From NCBI RefSeq assembly GCF_001050015.1, contig NZ_CVTB01000291.1, forward strand, positions 62,001 to 126,000: a stretch of 64,000 nt of DNA, read 5' to 3'. Origin of the DNA: Mycolicibacterium malmesburyense (lineage in GTDB: Bacteria > Actinomycetota > Actinomycetes > Mycobacteriales > Mycobacteriaceae). Positions 9,653 through 18,234 of the stretch are shown here, piece after piece. The translations under genes and the position numbers were made by a program. The notes under the pieces are model-generated. The model did no database searches. It was not told the origin of the DNA and worked only from the letters and a program-made list of their open reading frames with translations. Every line of letters starts with the position of its first letter. The stretch's first letter is position 1.

Positions 9653-10159
9653 ATGCCAAAACAGGGCGCCAAGAAAGCCGACCCGTCCCGGTCCAGCAAC
9701 AACAAGGTCGTCGCGACCAATCGCAAAGCGCGGCACAACTATTCGATTCTGGAGACATTCGAGGCGGGTATTCAGCTGGTCGGCACGGAGGTCAAGAGCC
9801 TGCGCGACGGGCAGGCGTCGCTGGCCGACGCGTTCGCCACCGTCGACGACGGCGAGGTGTGGCTGCGCAACCTGCACATCCCCGAATATCACCACGGCAG
9901 CTGGACCAACCACGTGCCGCGGCGCAACCGAAAACTGTTGTTGCACCGCAGGCAGATCGACCAGCTGATCGGCCGCATCCGCGACGGCAACCTCACGCTC
10001 GTGCCGTTGTCGCTGTACTTCACCGATGGGAAGGTGAAGGTGGAGCTGGCGCTGGCGCGCGGTAAAGAGGCCCGCGACAAGCGCCAGGACCTGGCGCGTC
10101 GTGACGCGCAGCGCGAGATCACCCGCGAGTTGGGGCGCCGCGCAAAGGGCATGGCCTGA
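9653..10159 (+). CDS. smpB: tmRNA-binding protein SmpB
   Basis: The 168-residue protein begins 2 nt after ftsX and has the SmpB core: [47 protein letters not shown] and a basic C-terminal tail ([18 protein letters not shown]) that reads the empty mRNA channel of a stalled ribosome. It delivers tmRNA, encoded 3.4 kb downstream at ssrA, to stalled ribosomes. The N-terminus carries a lysine-rich extension. Confidence 0.97.
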   Translation: MPKQGAKKADPSRSSNNKVVATNRKARHNYSILETFEAGIQLVGTEVKSLRDGQASLADAFATVDDGEVWLRNLHIPEYHHGSWTNHVPRRNRKLLLHRRQIDQLIGRIRDGNLTLVPLSLYFTDGKVKVELALARGKEARDKRQDLARRDAQREITRELGRRAKGMA

Positions 10160-10253
10160 TCGCCGCCGGCTGATCAACTCGAGAATTTGCGCCGAGCCGC
10201 CATGAGCGCTTCGTTGCGTTTGGCATCATGACGAACGGAAAGGCGGGGAAGGC

Positions 10254-12545
10254 GTGTCGGTCAGGGGTCATCGTTGGCGCTACGGCGTCTTGGTGGCCCT
10301 GCTTTTGCTGGTCGTGGTGAACGCGCTGGCCCCGTGGGGATACGACCGCGCCGAGGCGGGAATGATCGCGGTCCAGGCGGTCCTGGGCGCCGTGATCGTT
10401 GTCCGCGGCTTCGTGGTTGCCCGCAAGGTCGACGGCCCGTCTCGATGGTGGCGAGTCCTCATCGCGGCTTCGTGCTTGAGCTGGCTCATCGGTGAGCTGC
10501 TGTGGTGGACGGGGGGCGGCTCTGACCCCGGTCGCGTGGCCGGTGCGCGGGAGATTGTGGCGTATCTGCTCCCCGCGGTGCTCATCGTCGCGGCCGTGAT
10601 CGTGCTCGGGCGCGTCGGTGTCGGGCGCACCGGCACCCCCGAGGTTCCGATGCATCACTATTCGCTCGTCGCCTTCGTGCTGGACGGGATCGTCGCGGCG
10701 ATCTCGTTCTCGCTGCTGTCCTACCTGGCCGGCTATGGCGGACTGGCCGCAGCGGCGTTCCCCCGGTCGGACAACCCCACCATTCTGGTGATCTACTCGC
10801 TGCTGCAGTTGTGCACGGTGGTGGCGGGCGTGTTTTTCGCCAGCCTCTACCGGCCCGGCCGGCCCTACCGCGCGAACTGCCTCCTGCTGAGCGGCGGTGT
10901 CATGTTGCTCGCGGCCGCGGACCGGATGGTGGCCTACTTCCGAACCGTCGACGTGCAGAACGGTGACCTGTGGGGCGGTGGCGCATTCATCCTCGGGCTG
11001 GTGCTGGTGATCTACTCACTCGCCGCACCGAGCCCGCAGTCGGAGGCAGGCGCGCAAGCCGACGATCGGGTGATGGACTGGGTGCAGTTGATCCTGCCGT
11101 ACGCCGGATTCGCCGGAATCGCAATACTTTACGGCTATCACGTGATGATCGGCCGAGAACTCGACGGGGTGCTCGTCGTCGGAGCGGTGGTGATGGTCGT
11201 GCTCGTCGCCACGCGCCAGGCCTTCGCGATGCGCGCGCAGCACAGGCTGACGGTGCGGCTGTTCGACGCTCAGCGCCGGCTCGCGCACCAGGTGCATCAC
11301 GACGCGTTGACCGGGCTGCCGAACCGGTTGTTCTTCGGCAAGCAGCTCGAAACCGCGGCATCCAGAGGCGGTTTCGTGTTGATCTTCGTCGACCTCGATG
11401 ACTTCAAAGACGTCAACGACCGGTTCGGGCACGCGGGCGGTGACGAACTGCTGCGCGCCGTAGGCGAACGCCTCCGTCGATGCGTGCGGGATACCGACAC
11501 CCTGGCGCGCATCGGCGGGGACGAGTTCGCGATTCTGATCAACAGCGACGCGGCGGCACCCGAAGTCGTTGCCGACCGCGTCCGGGCGGCGCTTCGAGAG
11601 CCGTTCGCCGTGCACGGCTCCAGTGTGCGGATCCGTGCGAGCATGGGCTTGGTTCGGCTGGAAGCCGACGAAGACAGCCAGACCCCGGACGATCTGCTGC
11701 GCAAGGCCGACCACTCGATGTATGAGGGCAAGCGCCTGGGTAAAGACATCGCCGTCGTCTACCCGTCGATGACCGGCCGGGCGGTGGACTTCCCCACCGC
11801 GTTACGTCACGCCGACGGCGGCCCGCCGGATGGGTTCAGACTGGTCTATCAGCCCATCGTCCGGCTGCCCGAGGAAACTCCGATCGCCGTCGAGGCGTTG
11901 GCGAGGTGGACGGCGCCCGACGGCACGCAGATACCGCCCGAGACGTTCGTGGCCGCCGCCGAGGCCGCGGGACTCGGCGAAGCCTTCGACACGATGGTGC
12001 TGGATCGGAGTTGCCGGGAAGTCTCATCGGCAGGGGTGCGTCTCGATCTGCAGATCAACATCGGGGCGGCACGCTTGCGCGACGGCGGTTTCCGTGACGT
12101 GGTGGCAGCGACACTGGCGCGTTACGACATGGAGCCCAGCCGGCTGACGCTGGAGATCACCGAAACCGTGCCGATCGTCGATGTCGACGAGGCGGCCGCA
12201 CAGATCCGGCGGCTCAAGGCTATTGGGGTCAACGTGGCTCTGGACGATTTCGGTGCCGGCTACAACTCGCTGACCTATCTGCACGCGTTACCCATTCAAA
12301 TCGTCAAGCTCGACCGCAGCTTGTTGGCCGGGCCTGAACGCGGCCAGGCCGCCACGCTGTACCGGTCGGTGATCGCGGTGTGTGCTCCGCTGGGCCTGGA
12401 AGTGATCGCCGAGGGCATCGAGACCGCCGAGCAGGCCGAGATGGTGTTTCTCGCCGGCTGTTCGCTGGCGCAGGGGTATTTGTTCGGGTTGCCCGCGGCG
12501 ATCGCCGATATTGCCGCCGCACCTCTGGCCGCTGACACACCGTAG
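10254..12545 (+). CDS. Membrane-bound GGDEF-EAL c-di-GMP cyclase/phosphodiesterase
   Basis: This 763-residue protein starts with GTG after a purine-rich site (GGAAAGGCGGGG). About ten predicted membrane helices fill residues 1-320, then comes a GGDEF domain with an intact catalytic GGDEF (residues 421-425) and an RxxD inhibitory site (RDTD) exactly five residues before it, then an EAL domain with EAL at 547-549 and the downstream metal/catalytic residues (LTLEITET, DDFGAGYNSL, KLDRSL, AEGIET). Both domains therefore look active, so the protein could both make and degrade cyclic di-GMP, with product feedback. The ligand sensed by the membrane part is unknown. Confidence 0.93.
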   Translation: MSVRGHRWRYGVLVALLLLVVVNALAPWGYDRAEAGMIAVQAVLGAVIVVRGFVVARKVDGPSRWWRVLIAASCLSWLIGELLWWTGGGSDPGRVAGAREIVAYLLPAVLIVAAVIVLGRVGVGRTGTPEVPMHHYSLVAFVLDGIVAAISFSLLSYLAGYGGLAAAAFPRSDNPTILVIYSLLQLCTVVAGVFFASLYRPGRPYRANCLLLSGGVMLLAAADRMVAYFRTVDVQNGDLWGGGAFILGLVLVIYSLAAPSPQSEAGAQADDRVMDWVQLILPYAGFAGIAILYGYHVMIGRELDGVLVVGAVVMVVLVATRQAFAMRAQHRLTVRLFDAQRRLAHQVHHDALTGLPNRLFFGKQLETAASRGGFVLIFVDLDDFKDVNDRFGHAGGDELLRAVGERLRRCVRDTDTLARIGGDEFAILINSDAAAPEVVADRVRAALREPFAVHGSSVRIRASMGLVRLEADEDSQTPDDLLRKADHSMYEGKRLGKDIAVVYPSMTGRAVDFPTALRHADGGPPDGFRLVYQPIVRLPEETPIAVEALARWTAPDGTQIPPETFVAAAEAAGLGEAFDTMVLDRSCREVSSAGVRLDLQINIGAARLRDGGFRDVVAATLARYDMEPSRLTLEITETVPIVDVDEAAAQIRRLKAIGVNVALDDFGAGYNSLTYLHALPIQIVKLDRSLLAGPERGQAATLYRSVIAVCAPLGLEVIAEGIETAEQAEMVFLAGCSLAQGYLFGLPAAIADIAAAPLAADTP

Positions 12546-12595
12546 CGCTGTGGGTTCTGTCCACGGCGGTCCGTGACGAGCGGTACGGTCGGGCG

Positions 12596-13435
12596 GTGAG
12601 CAGCCCCTCGCGTCCGGTGACGAAGCTCGACAAATCCGCGGTCCTCGATGCGCTGTTCGCGCAGTGGCGCACGATCGAAGGATTGTTGGCGGGTCTGTCC
12701 GACTCCGACTGGGAGGCGGCGACGTCGCTGCCCGGCTGGACGGTGCACGACGTGACGGCCCACATGGTCGGCACCGAATCGATGTTGGCGGGTATAGGCA
12801 CCCCGGAGTCCGATGTGGACGTGTCGTTGTTCGAGCACGTGCGCAACGACATCGGTGTACTCAACGAACGTTGGGTGCTGGCTCTGCGGACGATCAGCGG
12901 TGCGGAGCTGCTGGACCGCTTCCGGGCGGTCACCGCCGAGCGTCGTGCGGCGCTGACCGCGCTGAGCGACGACGAGTGGAACCAGGTGACGGCGACGCCG
13001 GCCGGCCCGGACAGTTACGGCCGGTTCATGCGGGTGCGGATCTTCGATTGCTGGATGCACGAGCACGACATCCGCGACGCGCTCGGGCGGCCCGTGTCCG
13101 ACCCGACCGGCACGCCCGCGGTGTTCGCACTCGACGAGATGGCCGCCAGCATGGGCTTTGTGGTCGGCAAACTGGGCGGGGCGCCCGACGGCTCGCGGGT
13201 GTCGATCGTGCTGACGGGGCCGCTGGGCAGGACGATCAACGTCGCGGTCGAGGGGCGGGGCAAGGTGGTCGAGGACTTCGCCGGCGCCCAACCGACGGCG
13301 ACGATCACGCTCGATGCGCTGCTGTTCGCGCGGCTGGCCGGTGGGCGAGTCGCGTTGGATCACGACGCGATCGCTTACGGAGGGGATGAGGAGGTCGGCA
13401 GGCGTGTCGTCGATCACCTCAACTACGTGATCTGA
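12596..13435 (+). CDS. DinB/maleylpyruvate-isomerase-like protein
   Basis: The 279-residue protein (GTG start) has the four-helix-bundle pattern of the actinobacterial TIGR03083 / mycothiol-dependent maleylpyruvate isomerase N-terminal family: LAGLSDSDWEAATSLPGWTVHDVTAHMVGTE early, and a second conserved block RIFDCWMHEHDIRDALGRP with the metal-type histidines. Members are thought to be metal-dependent mycothiol transferases, but the substrate is not predictable. A C-terminal sterol-carrier-like segment (residues about 190-279) follows. It lies just upstream of ssrA, as a similar gene does in M. tuberculosis. Confidence 0.8.
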   Translation: MSSPSRPVTKLDKSAVLDALFAQWRTIEGLLAGLSDSDWEAATSLPGWTVHDVTAHMVGTESMLAGIGTPESDVDVSLFEHVRNDIGVLNERWVLALRTISGAELLDRFRAVTAERRAALTALSDDEWNQVTATPAGPDSYGRFMRVRIFDCWMHEHDIRDALGRPVSDPTGTPAVFALDEMAASMGFVVGKLGGAPDGSRVSIVLTGPLGRTINVAVEGRGKVVEDFAGAQPTATITLDALLFARLAGGRVALDHDAIAYGGDEEVGRRVVDHLNYVI

Positions 13436-13547
13436 CCAGCGGTTTTGATCCGGCGCGGGCATAAATACGTGGTGTGGGGTGTTGTAGGTCGCGTAGGATG
13501 AAATGTCCTGCCGTACTTCGGCGGGCGCGATGTTAGACAACTACACA

Positions 13548-13913
13548 GGGGCTGAACGGTTTCGACTTCGAGCGTCGAATCAAGGGAAGCGTGCCGGTGC
13601 AGGCAAGAGACCACCGTAAGCGTCGTTGCAACCAATTAAGCGCCGATTCCAATCAGCGCGACTACGCACTCGCTGCCTAAGCGACTGCGTGTCTGTCAGC
13701 CCGGGAGAGCCCTCGACCCGGTGTCTGGCATCAGCTAGAGGGATAAACCGGTGGGTCCGGTCGCGGGACTCATCGGGACATCAAACAGCGACTGGGATCG
13801 TCATCCTGACTTGTTCGCGTGATCAGGAGATCCGAGTAGAGACATAGCGAACTGCGCACGGAGAAGCCTTGAGGGAACGCCGTAGGACCCGGGTTCGATT
13901 CCCGGCAGCTCCA
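13548..13913 (+). ncRNA. ssrA: tmRNA (ssrA)
   Basis: The 5' end GGGGCTG (13548-13554) pairs with CAGCTCC (13906-13912), including the G3-U70 wobble that marks an alanine-accepting end, and the T-arm GGGTTCGATTCCC stands just before it. The tag frame at 13642-13680 encodes ADSNQRDYALAA followed by TAA, the mycobacterial proteolysis tag with N where M. tuberculosis has H. The last CCA is not encoded. With SmpB it rescues ribosomes stalled on broken mRNAs. A TAGGAT box at 13494-13499 may belong to its promoter. Confidence 0.97.
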
Positions 13914-13924
13914 CTGTGAACGGG

Positions 13925-13955
13925 GATGGCCAGAGCGCATTTCGCTCTGGCCATC
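13925..13955 (+). terminator. Intrinsic terminator of ssrA
   Basis: A perfect 13-bp stem, GATGGCCAGAGCG (13925-13937) with its complement at 13943-13955, closes a 5-nt loop and is followed by TTTGTTG. It begins 12 nt after the mature tmRNA end. Confidence 0.9.
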
Positions 13956-13956
13956 T

Positions 13957-14283
13957 TTGTTGCGGCCGCATGTGCAGCCAAGCCAAAGGCGTTTGCGTGT
14001 CAGGCCGTCCTACAGCGCCTCGACGTCGAACGGCCGGTCCAGCAGGGCGTGCAGTTTGCTCGCGATCGACATATCGACTGATCTCCGCCTCTGGTGGGCG
14101 AAAGTCGCCTCACGTCGGGATAAAGCCGATGCAAGATCGCGCGTTCGGCCGCGGTGCAGTAGCCGACATGCCCGACCTCGGGGGTCAGATCACGCGGTAC
14201 AGAAAATCGAGCCGCGCCGCGACGGCGGGTCCCGTCGGCGAACAGTTCGATTTCCCCGCGTAACGCCCGCTGAGCGGCCCGCG
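13957..14283. other. 327-bp gap after tmRNA; no convincing gene, possible remnant
   Basis: No intact gene is visible. On the minus strand, directly after the stop of the dehydrogenase at 14284, one frame stays open and reads protein-like text (IELFADGTRRRGAARFSVP then VGYCTAAERAILHRLYPDV); about 60 codons on, a second frame reads MSIASKLHALLDRPFDVEAL and then a stop near 14011. This could be the frameshifted tail of a lost gene or chance in G+C-rich DNA. The position, between the tmRNA 3' end and the catabolic block, is where insertion scars are often found. Confidence 0.3.
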
Positions 14284-15141
14284 TCAGATACCCAGCTTGA
14301 GGCTGGCGCCGGCATCCACGAACAACTGCTGCCCCGTCACATAACGCGATTCGTCCGAGGCGAGGTAGACAACGGCATGCGAGATGTCTTCGGGTTCGAC
14401 ATAGGGGATGGGCATCGCCTGCAGAACGGGAAAGACTAGTTCGGCATCCTCGCGCGACGGGTCCGTCAGATCCGGTCGGAACGTCCGGTACATCGGCAGG
14501 TTGTGCAGCATGTCGGTGTTCACGTTGGTCGGGTGGACCGTGTTGATGCGAACCCCGTGTGGCGCCATCGTGAGTGCGAGCGCCTTCGTGTATTCGCGGA
14601 TCATCTTCTTGGCCATGCCGTACCCCGCACCGCCGGGTCCCTGCGGTCCGCCGCCGGTGGCGAGATCCTTCTGCTCGACCAGGCCCGCGATCGATCCGGT
14701 GACGATCACGGACCCGCCCGGCCCGAGATGCTCGAGCCCGAGGTGAACCGTATTGACCACGCCCACGAAGTCCACGTCGAACGCGTCGATGAAGCCACGG
14801 TACGGAATGTGGCTGCCCTGCGGGCAGATTCCGGCATTGGCGACGACGATGTGCAAGCCACCGAGTTCGGCGACGGCGTCGTCGAGCACCTTCTTCAGGG
14901 TAGGTCGGTCGCGGACATCCACCGCGGCCGTGACGACGCGTCGCCCCGCCTTTTCGATCAGCGTCGCTGTCTCGTCGAGGTCGGCCGGGGTGGCCAACGG
15001 ATACTCGTTGGAGGGGATGTCTGCGCATATGTCCAGGGCGATGATGTCGGCGCCCTCATCGGCCATGTGTACCGCGTGGCTGCGCCCCTGGCCTCGCGCT
15101 GCGCCGGTGATCACTGCCACCTTGCCTGTGAGACGGTTCAT
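14284..15141 (-). CDS. Mycofactocin-type SDR oxidoreductase
   Basis: The 285-residue protein has the NAD-binding motif TGAARGQGRSHA (residues 12-23), the NAG motif (VVANAGICPQ), the catalytic YGMAK and the conserved RINTVHPTNVNTDM. The RGQGRSHA version and the insert around DICADIPSNEYPLATPADLDET are hallmarks of the mycofactocin-dependent SDR subfamily (TIGR03971), which hold NAD tightly and pass electrons to mycofactocin. It probably oxidises an alcohol. A regulon site lies at 15189-15211, 47 nt before its start. Confidence 0.88.
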   Translation of the reverse strand: MNRLTGKVAVITGAARGQGRSHAVHMADEGADIIALDICADIPSNEYPLATPADLDETATLIEKAGRRVVTAAVDVRDRPTLKKVLDDAVAELGGLHIVVANAGICPQGSHIPYRGFIDAFDVDFVGVVNTVHLGLEHLGPGGSVIVTGSIAGLVEQKDLATGGGPQGPGGAGYGMAKKMIREYTKALALTMAPHGVRINTVHPTNVNTDMLHNLPMYRTFRPDLTDPSREDAELVFPVLQAMPIPYVEPEDISHAVVYLASDESRYVTGQQLFVDAGASLKLGI

Positions 15142-15188
15142 TCAGCTCTCCCATGCGCTAGGACGTCGGCCCACCCCGCTGGATGATA

Positions 15189-15211
15189 GAACACAGACTG
15201 TAAATCTGTCA
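15189..15211. promoter_or_regulatory. Regulon site A, GAACA-N13-TGTCA
   Basis: Left half GAACA at 15189-15193 and right half TGTCA at 15207-15211, 13 bases apart. It lies 47 nt upstream of the SDR starting at 15141. Read on the minus strand, ATGACA and TATCAT spaced 18 bp make a plausible promoter covering the site. Confidence 0.5.
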
Positions 15212-15306
15212 TACAGCTGACAGGCCTCGCCGCCGAACGGGCGTCAGGGCGCACACCGATGAGAAGGCCGGTACAACAGTTTTTTTCGCGACCATCGGCG
15301 CCTACC

Positions 15307-16587
15307 TCACATGGCGGTGCGTTCGTCGTGGCCCATGACTTCCGGCCGGGTATGGAACTCACGGACCATCGCCTGGATCGTGTAGGACGCCACCAACCGC
15401 CCGCCCTCCGTGAACACGTGGCCGTCACCTTGGACCAGTCCGCGTCCGGCCCAGAACGCGCGGTTGGTATACAGCAGCCAGTCTGTGACGCCCGCATCTT
15501 CGTGGAATGCGATTGTGGCCTTCATGATCCCGGTGGACAAGGTGCGATGTGCAAGGGCCTCGCCAAACCCTCTGTGCGGCAACATGCCCGCGGCGATCGT
15601 CCAATGAGTACTGGACTGAGCCAACAAGGCGGAATGAAGGTAGGACCGGTCGGGTGCGTCCCGGAACCGAACCCACGCGTTAATCTCCGGCGGTCCTACC
15701 CGATCGGGGTTCGAGTCGTACGCGCCGTCTACCACCCGGATCTCGCGACCGGGCATACCGAAACCTTCGAACGGCTCGGCGTCCGACGGCTTCGGGACGT
15801 CCGGCATCGCCATCGCGTGACCGATGACATCGCTGGACCCCGAATCACAAAGCAGGATAGCGGCGCCGCGGAGGGTGTCGTGCTGCGTGGCACGAACTTC
15901 GGCGGTCGAGAACGTGCGACCTTTACGCAGCAGGTCAACGGACAGCTCGACCGGCGCGCTGAAGGAAGCTGCCTTGAGGAAGACCATCGATGCGGATGTG
16001 ACCCGTTGCTCGGGAAGGGTTTTGGACACCGCGACGATGGCTTCGGCGAGCAGCTGTCCGCCTTCGACGACGTCGCGCTGCGTCGGGCCGTGCGCGGGGC
16101 CGACGAAGTGGTTGTCGCCGCGCGGTTCCACGTCGATGAGCCGCACCAGCTCGGCGGCATCACCCCACAGCGGGAATCTCGTGGGCACCAACGCCCCGTC
16201 GGCCCAGTGCTCCACGACGACGATGCGCAGCCGGTCGTCGTAAAACGAGATGTGGTCGGCGATTCCCGCAACTTCGGGCAGCGGCGTCGGGTAGCTCCAC
16301 GCGACGTTGTCGATCATTTGGCCCGCGGCCGACAGGCTCCAGTAGGAAGCGCGGCCCTTGAATGGACAAACGGTCGTGTGCGCGCTGGGCTCGAGCAGCT
16401 CCCAGTGCACATCCGCCTTCGGGAAGTACAGCCGGTCGACGTGATCGCTTTCGGTGACCACAAGGCACTTTTCGCTCTCGGCGACGAGCAGGTTCCCGAG
16501 CCACACCTGCCCGGTGAAGGGGCTGCGCTCGATGCCGATCCGGTAGTCGGGGTGCGCCGGCCAAGCCGACTCGACTTGTTCGGTCAT
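15307..16587 (-). CDS. DUF427-acyl-CoA thioesterase fusion
   Basis: The start is ATG 16587 (MTEQVESAWPAHPDYRIGIE), overlapping the stop of the upstream SDR by 4 nt; the longer open frame upstream only shadows that SDR. Residues 1-130 form a DUF427 domain (YFPKADVHWELLEPSAHTTV, CPFKGRASYWS). Residues about 140-426 are a double hot-dog acyl-CoA thioesterase of the TesB type: GGQLLAEAIVAVSK in the first half and IAFHEDAGVTDWLLYTNRAF, GRLVASYTIQ in the second. It probably hydrolyses an acyl-CoA, releasing a stalled or final intermediate. The DUF427 role is unknown. Confidence 0.85.
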   Translation of the reverse strand: MTEQVESAWPAHPDYRIGIERSPFTGQVWLGNLLVAESEKCLVVTESDHVDRLYFPKADVHWELLEPSAHTTVCPFKGRASYWSLSAAGQMIDNVAWSYPTPLPEVAGIADHISFYDDRLRIVVVEHWADGALVPTRFPLWGDAAELVRLIDVEPRGDNHFVGPAHGPTQRDVVEGGQLLAEAIVAVSKTLPEQRVTSASMVFLKAASFSAPVELSVDLLRKGRTFSTAEVRATQHDTLRGAAILLCDSGSSDVIGHAMAMPDVPKPSDAEPFEGFGMPGREIRVVDGAYDSNPDRVGPPEINAWVRFRDAPDRSYLHSALLAQSSTHWTIAAGMLPHRGFGEALAHRTLSTGIMKATIAFHEDAGVTDWLLYTNRAFWAGRGLVQGDGHVFTEGGRLVASYTIQAMVREFHTRPEVMGHDERTAM

Positions 16588-17342
16588 GAGCGCATCGGCC
16601 CCGTCGGTGACTTGAGAACGAGGGACTCCAGGCCGACATCGGGATTGTCGATGGCGCTGGCGAAAGTGCCTGCGAGAACGTCTGCGACAGCGTCGGGCGT
16701 CATTCGGCTCTCTTGGACGAGTCCGCGCGCGAGCCATTCGGTGAGCGCTGTGCCGAGCAGGTCGGGGTCGAACTGTGAGGTGAAGTCCGTCGGGACGGTG
16801 CCGCTGATCTCCACGCAGCTGAACCGGTATCCCGGCTTCTCCAGACGCCACGAGACCAGGCAGCGCTCCATCGCCGCCTTGCTCGAGGAGTAGGCGCCGA
16901 GCGCCGTGTGCGGATGGCGCACCGAATCCGACGACAGCGCAGCGACGATCGCCGTCGGGTCGAGTATCGGAAGATGGGCTCGGATGAGTTCGTGTACGCC
17001 GATCACGTTGGTTTCAAACACATCTCGCCAGTCCTCTGCGCCGGTGTCGGAGAACATCTTCAGAGGTGCGTATCCCGACGAGATCAGCAGGATGTCGACT
17101 TTGCCCAGCGCCTCACCTGCCACCTCGGCGAGTCGTGCGCAATCGGCAGGGTTGCGCACGTCAACCGCCACCGTCACTCCACGGCCCGCCTCCGCAACCA
17201 CCTCATCGAGCTTGTCGACGCGGCGCGCGGCGAGGACCACCTCGGCGCCGTCTTTGCCCGCCCGTACGGCGAAGGAGCGCCCGATGCCGGCGGATGCGCC
17301 CACCACGACCACCCTCTTGCCGGCTAGCGACAGCTCACCCAT
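16584..17342 (-). CDS. Short-chain dehydrogenase/reductase
   Basis: The 252-residue SDR has VVVGASAGIGRSFA as nucleotide-binding loop and YSSSK as catalytic tyrosine-lysine motif, with a serine in the preceding ALSSDSVRH block. The usual NNAG motif is replaced by ISSGYA, so it is a divergent member. It is the first gene of a two-gene operon with the DUF427-thioesterase and has regulon site I 43 nt upstream. Substrate unknown. Confidence 0.87.
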   Translation of the reverse strand: MGELSLAGKRVVVVGASAGIGRSFAVRAGKDGAEVVLAARRVDKLDEVVAEAGRGVTVAVDVRNPADCARLAEVAGEALGKVDILLISSGYAPLKMFSDTGAEDWRDVFETNVIGVHELIRAHLPILDPTAIVAALSSDSVRHPHTALGAYSSSKAAMERCLVSWRLEKPGYRFSCVEISGTVPTDFTSQFDPDLLGTALTEWLARGLVQESRMTPDAVADVLAGTFASAIDNPDVGLESLVLKSPTGPMRS

Positions 17343-17385
17343 GCCACCTCTGCTTTCATGCTCCCGAAGCCTACGGCCCGAAATA

Positions 17386-17408
17386 GAACATTATTACAGA
17401 GTATGTAC
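17386..17408. promoter_or_regulatory. Regulon site I, GAACA-N13-TGTAC
   Basis: Left half GAACA at 17386-17390, right half TGTAC at 17404-17408, spacer 13. It is 43 nt upstream of the SDR start at 17342 and just beyond the stop of the TetR gene at 17429. A further TGTTC follows at 17412-17416. Confidence 0.6.
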
Positions 17409-17428
17409 TACTGTTCGCGATTGAAGGA

Positions 17429-18040
17429 TCAGCGCAGGCCGTTGACCGCGAACTTCTCGACGTAACGACGCACAGTGGTGGGCTTGGACATGTCGAAGGT
17501 CTGAGCTTTGTTCACCGTCGAGAATGAGTAGATGATCCTGGCAAGCCATTCACTGGCGGCCTTGACGTCGATGTTCGCCCCGACCTCGCCACGCTCCTGG
17601 GCCTCCCGCACGTAGGGTACGAGAAACTCGGTCGTGCGCCGGACAGCCGAATCGCCGTCGGCGATCATGTGCCGCATCAATTCGGCGTCGTCAGCCATCA
17701 GGCGGTTCCGCGTCCGATGATCGAGCAGGATTCTGGCGTGGGTTTCTGCCATGGCACCAAGCTTCTCGGCCAGCGTGGACTTTTTCGCCATCGCTGCCGC
17801 GACTTCCTGGTAGAACTTCTGGGCGCCGTACTCGATGGCCGCCTCGATGAGAATCGTGCGGTCCTCGAAGTAGCGGTACACCGTGCCCCGCGACACGTTC
17901 GCAACCCGGGCGACATCCTGCACGCTCGTGCGTTGGATCCCCAGTTGCGAGAAGCACAAGTTCGCCGCTTCGAGAATCTGGTCTCGGCGGTCGGACTCCT
18001 GCTGCTCGTCGAGCTCGGCCGTGGCCCGCTCAGTCGCCAT
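17429..18040 (-). CDS. TetR-family regulator, candidate master regulator of the island
   Basis: The 203-residue protein has a TetR DNA-binding domain: TSVQDVARVANVSRGTVYRYFEDRTILIEAA (quoted in part: VSRGTVYRYFEDR is the recognition helix region, about residues 48-60), then an all-helical ligand domain. It is divergent from the SDR at 18235, and the shared gap holds regulon site O. Autoregulation through that site would make it the simplest candidate to bind all GAACA-N13-TGTTC sites, probably as a repressor released by a CoA ester. That link is inference. Confidence 0.88.
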   Translation of the reverse strand: MATERATAELDEQQESDRRDQILEAANLCFSQLGIQRTSVQDVARVANVSRGTVYRYFEDRTILIEAAIEYGAQKFYQEVAAAMAKKSTLAEKLGAMAETHARILLDHRTRNRLMADDAELMRHMIADGDSAVRRTTEFLVPYVREAQERGEVGANIDVKAASEWLARIIYSFSTVNKAQTFDMSKPTTVRRYVEKFAVNGLR

Positions 18041-18166
18041 GTCGCTCCCTCGTCGCTGGGATCAAGCAGTTTTGAACCCTTCTATGCTACGTGACAGCTC
18101 GTGTTCAGGCGTTCCGGCGCACCGCCCCGGCGGCAGGCGGAGACGCTCGGCAGATACTGATCATAG

Positions 18167-18189
18167 TGACACATCACGTTCAATTGTTA
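18167..18189. promoter_or_regulatory. Regulon site O, TGACA-N13-TGTTA
   Basis: Left half TGACA at 18167-18171 and right half TGTTA at 18185-18189, spacer 13, in the divergent gap between the TetR gene (start 18040) and the SDR (start 18235, 45 nt away). Half-sites deviate more than most, but spacing is exact. Confidence 0.45.
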
Positions 18190-18234
18190 CACTCCGTGGG
18201 CGCGGGTGTCGCGAGATGACGAGGGAGGTTTGTC

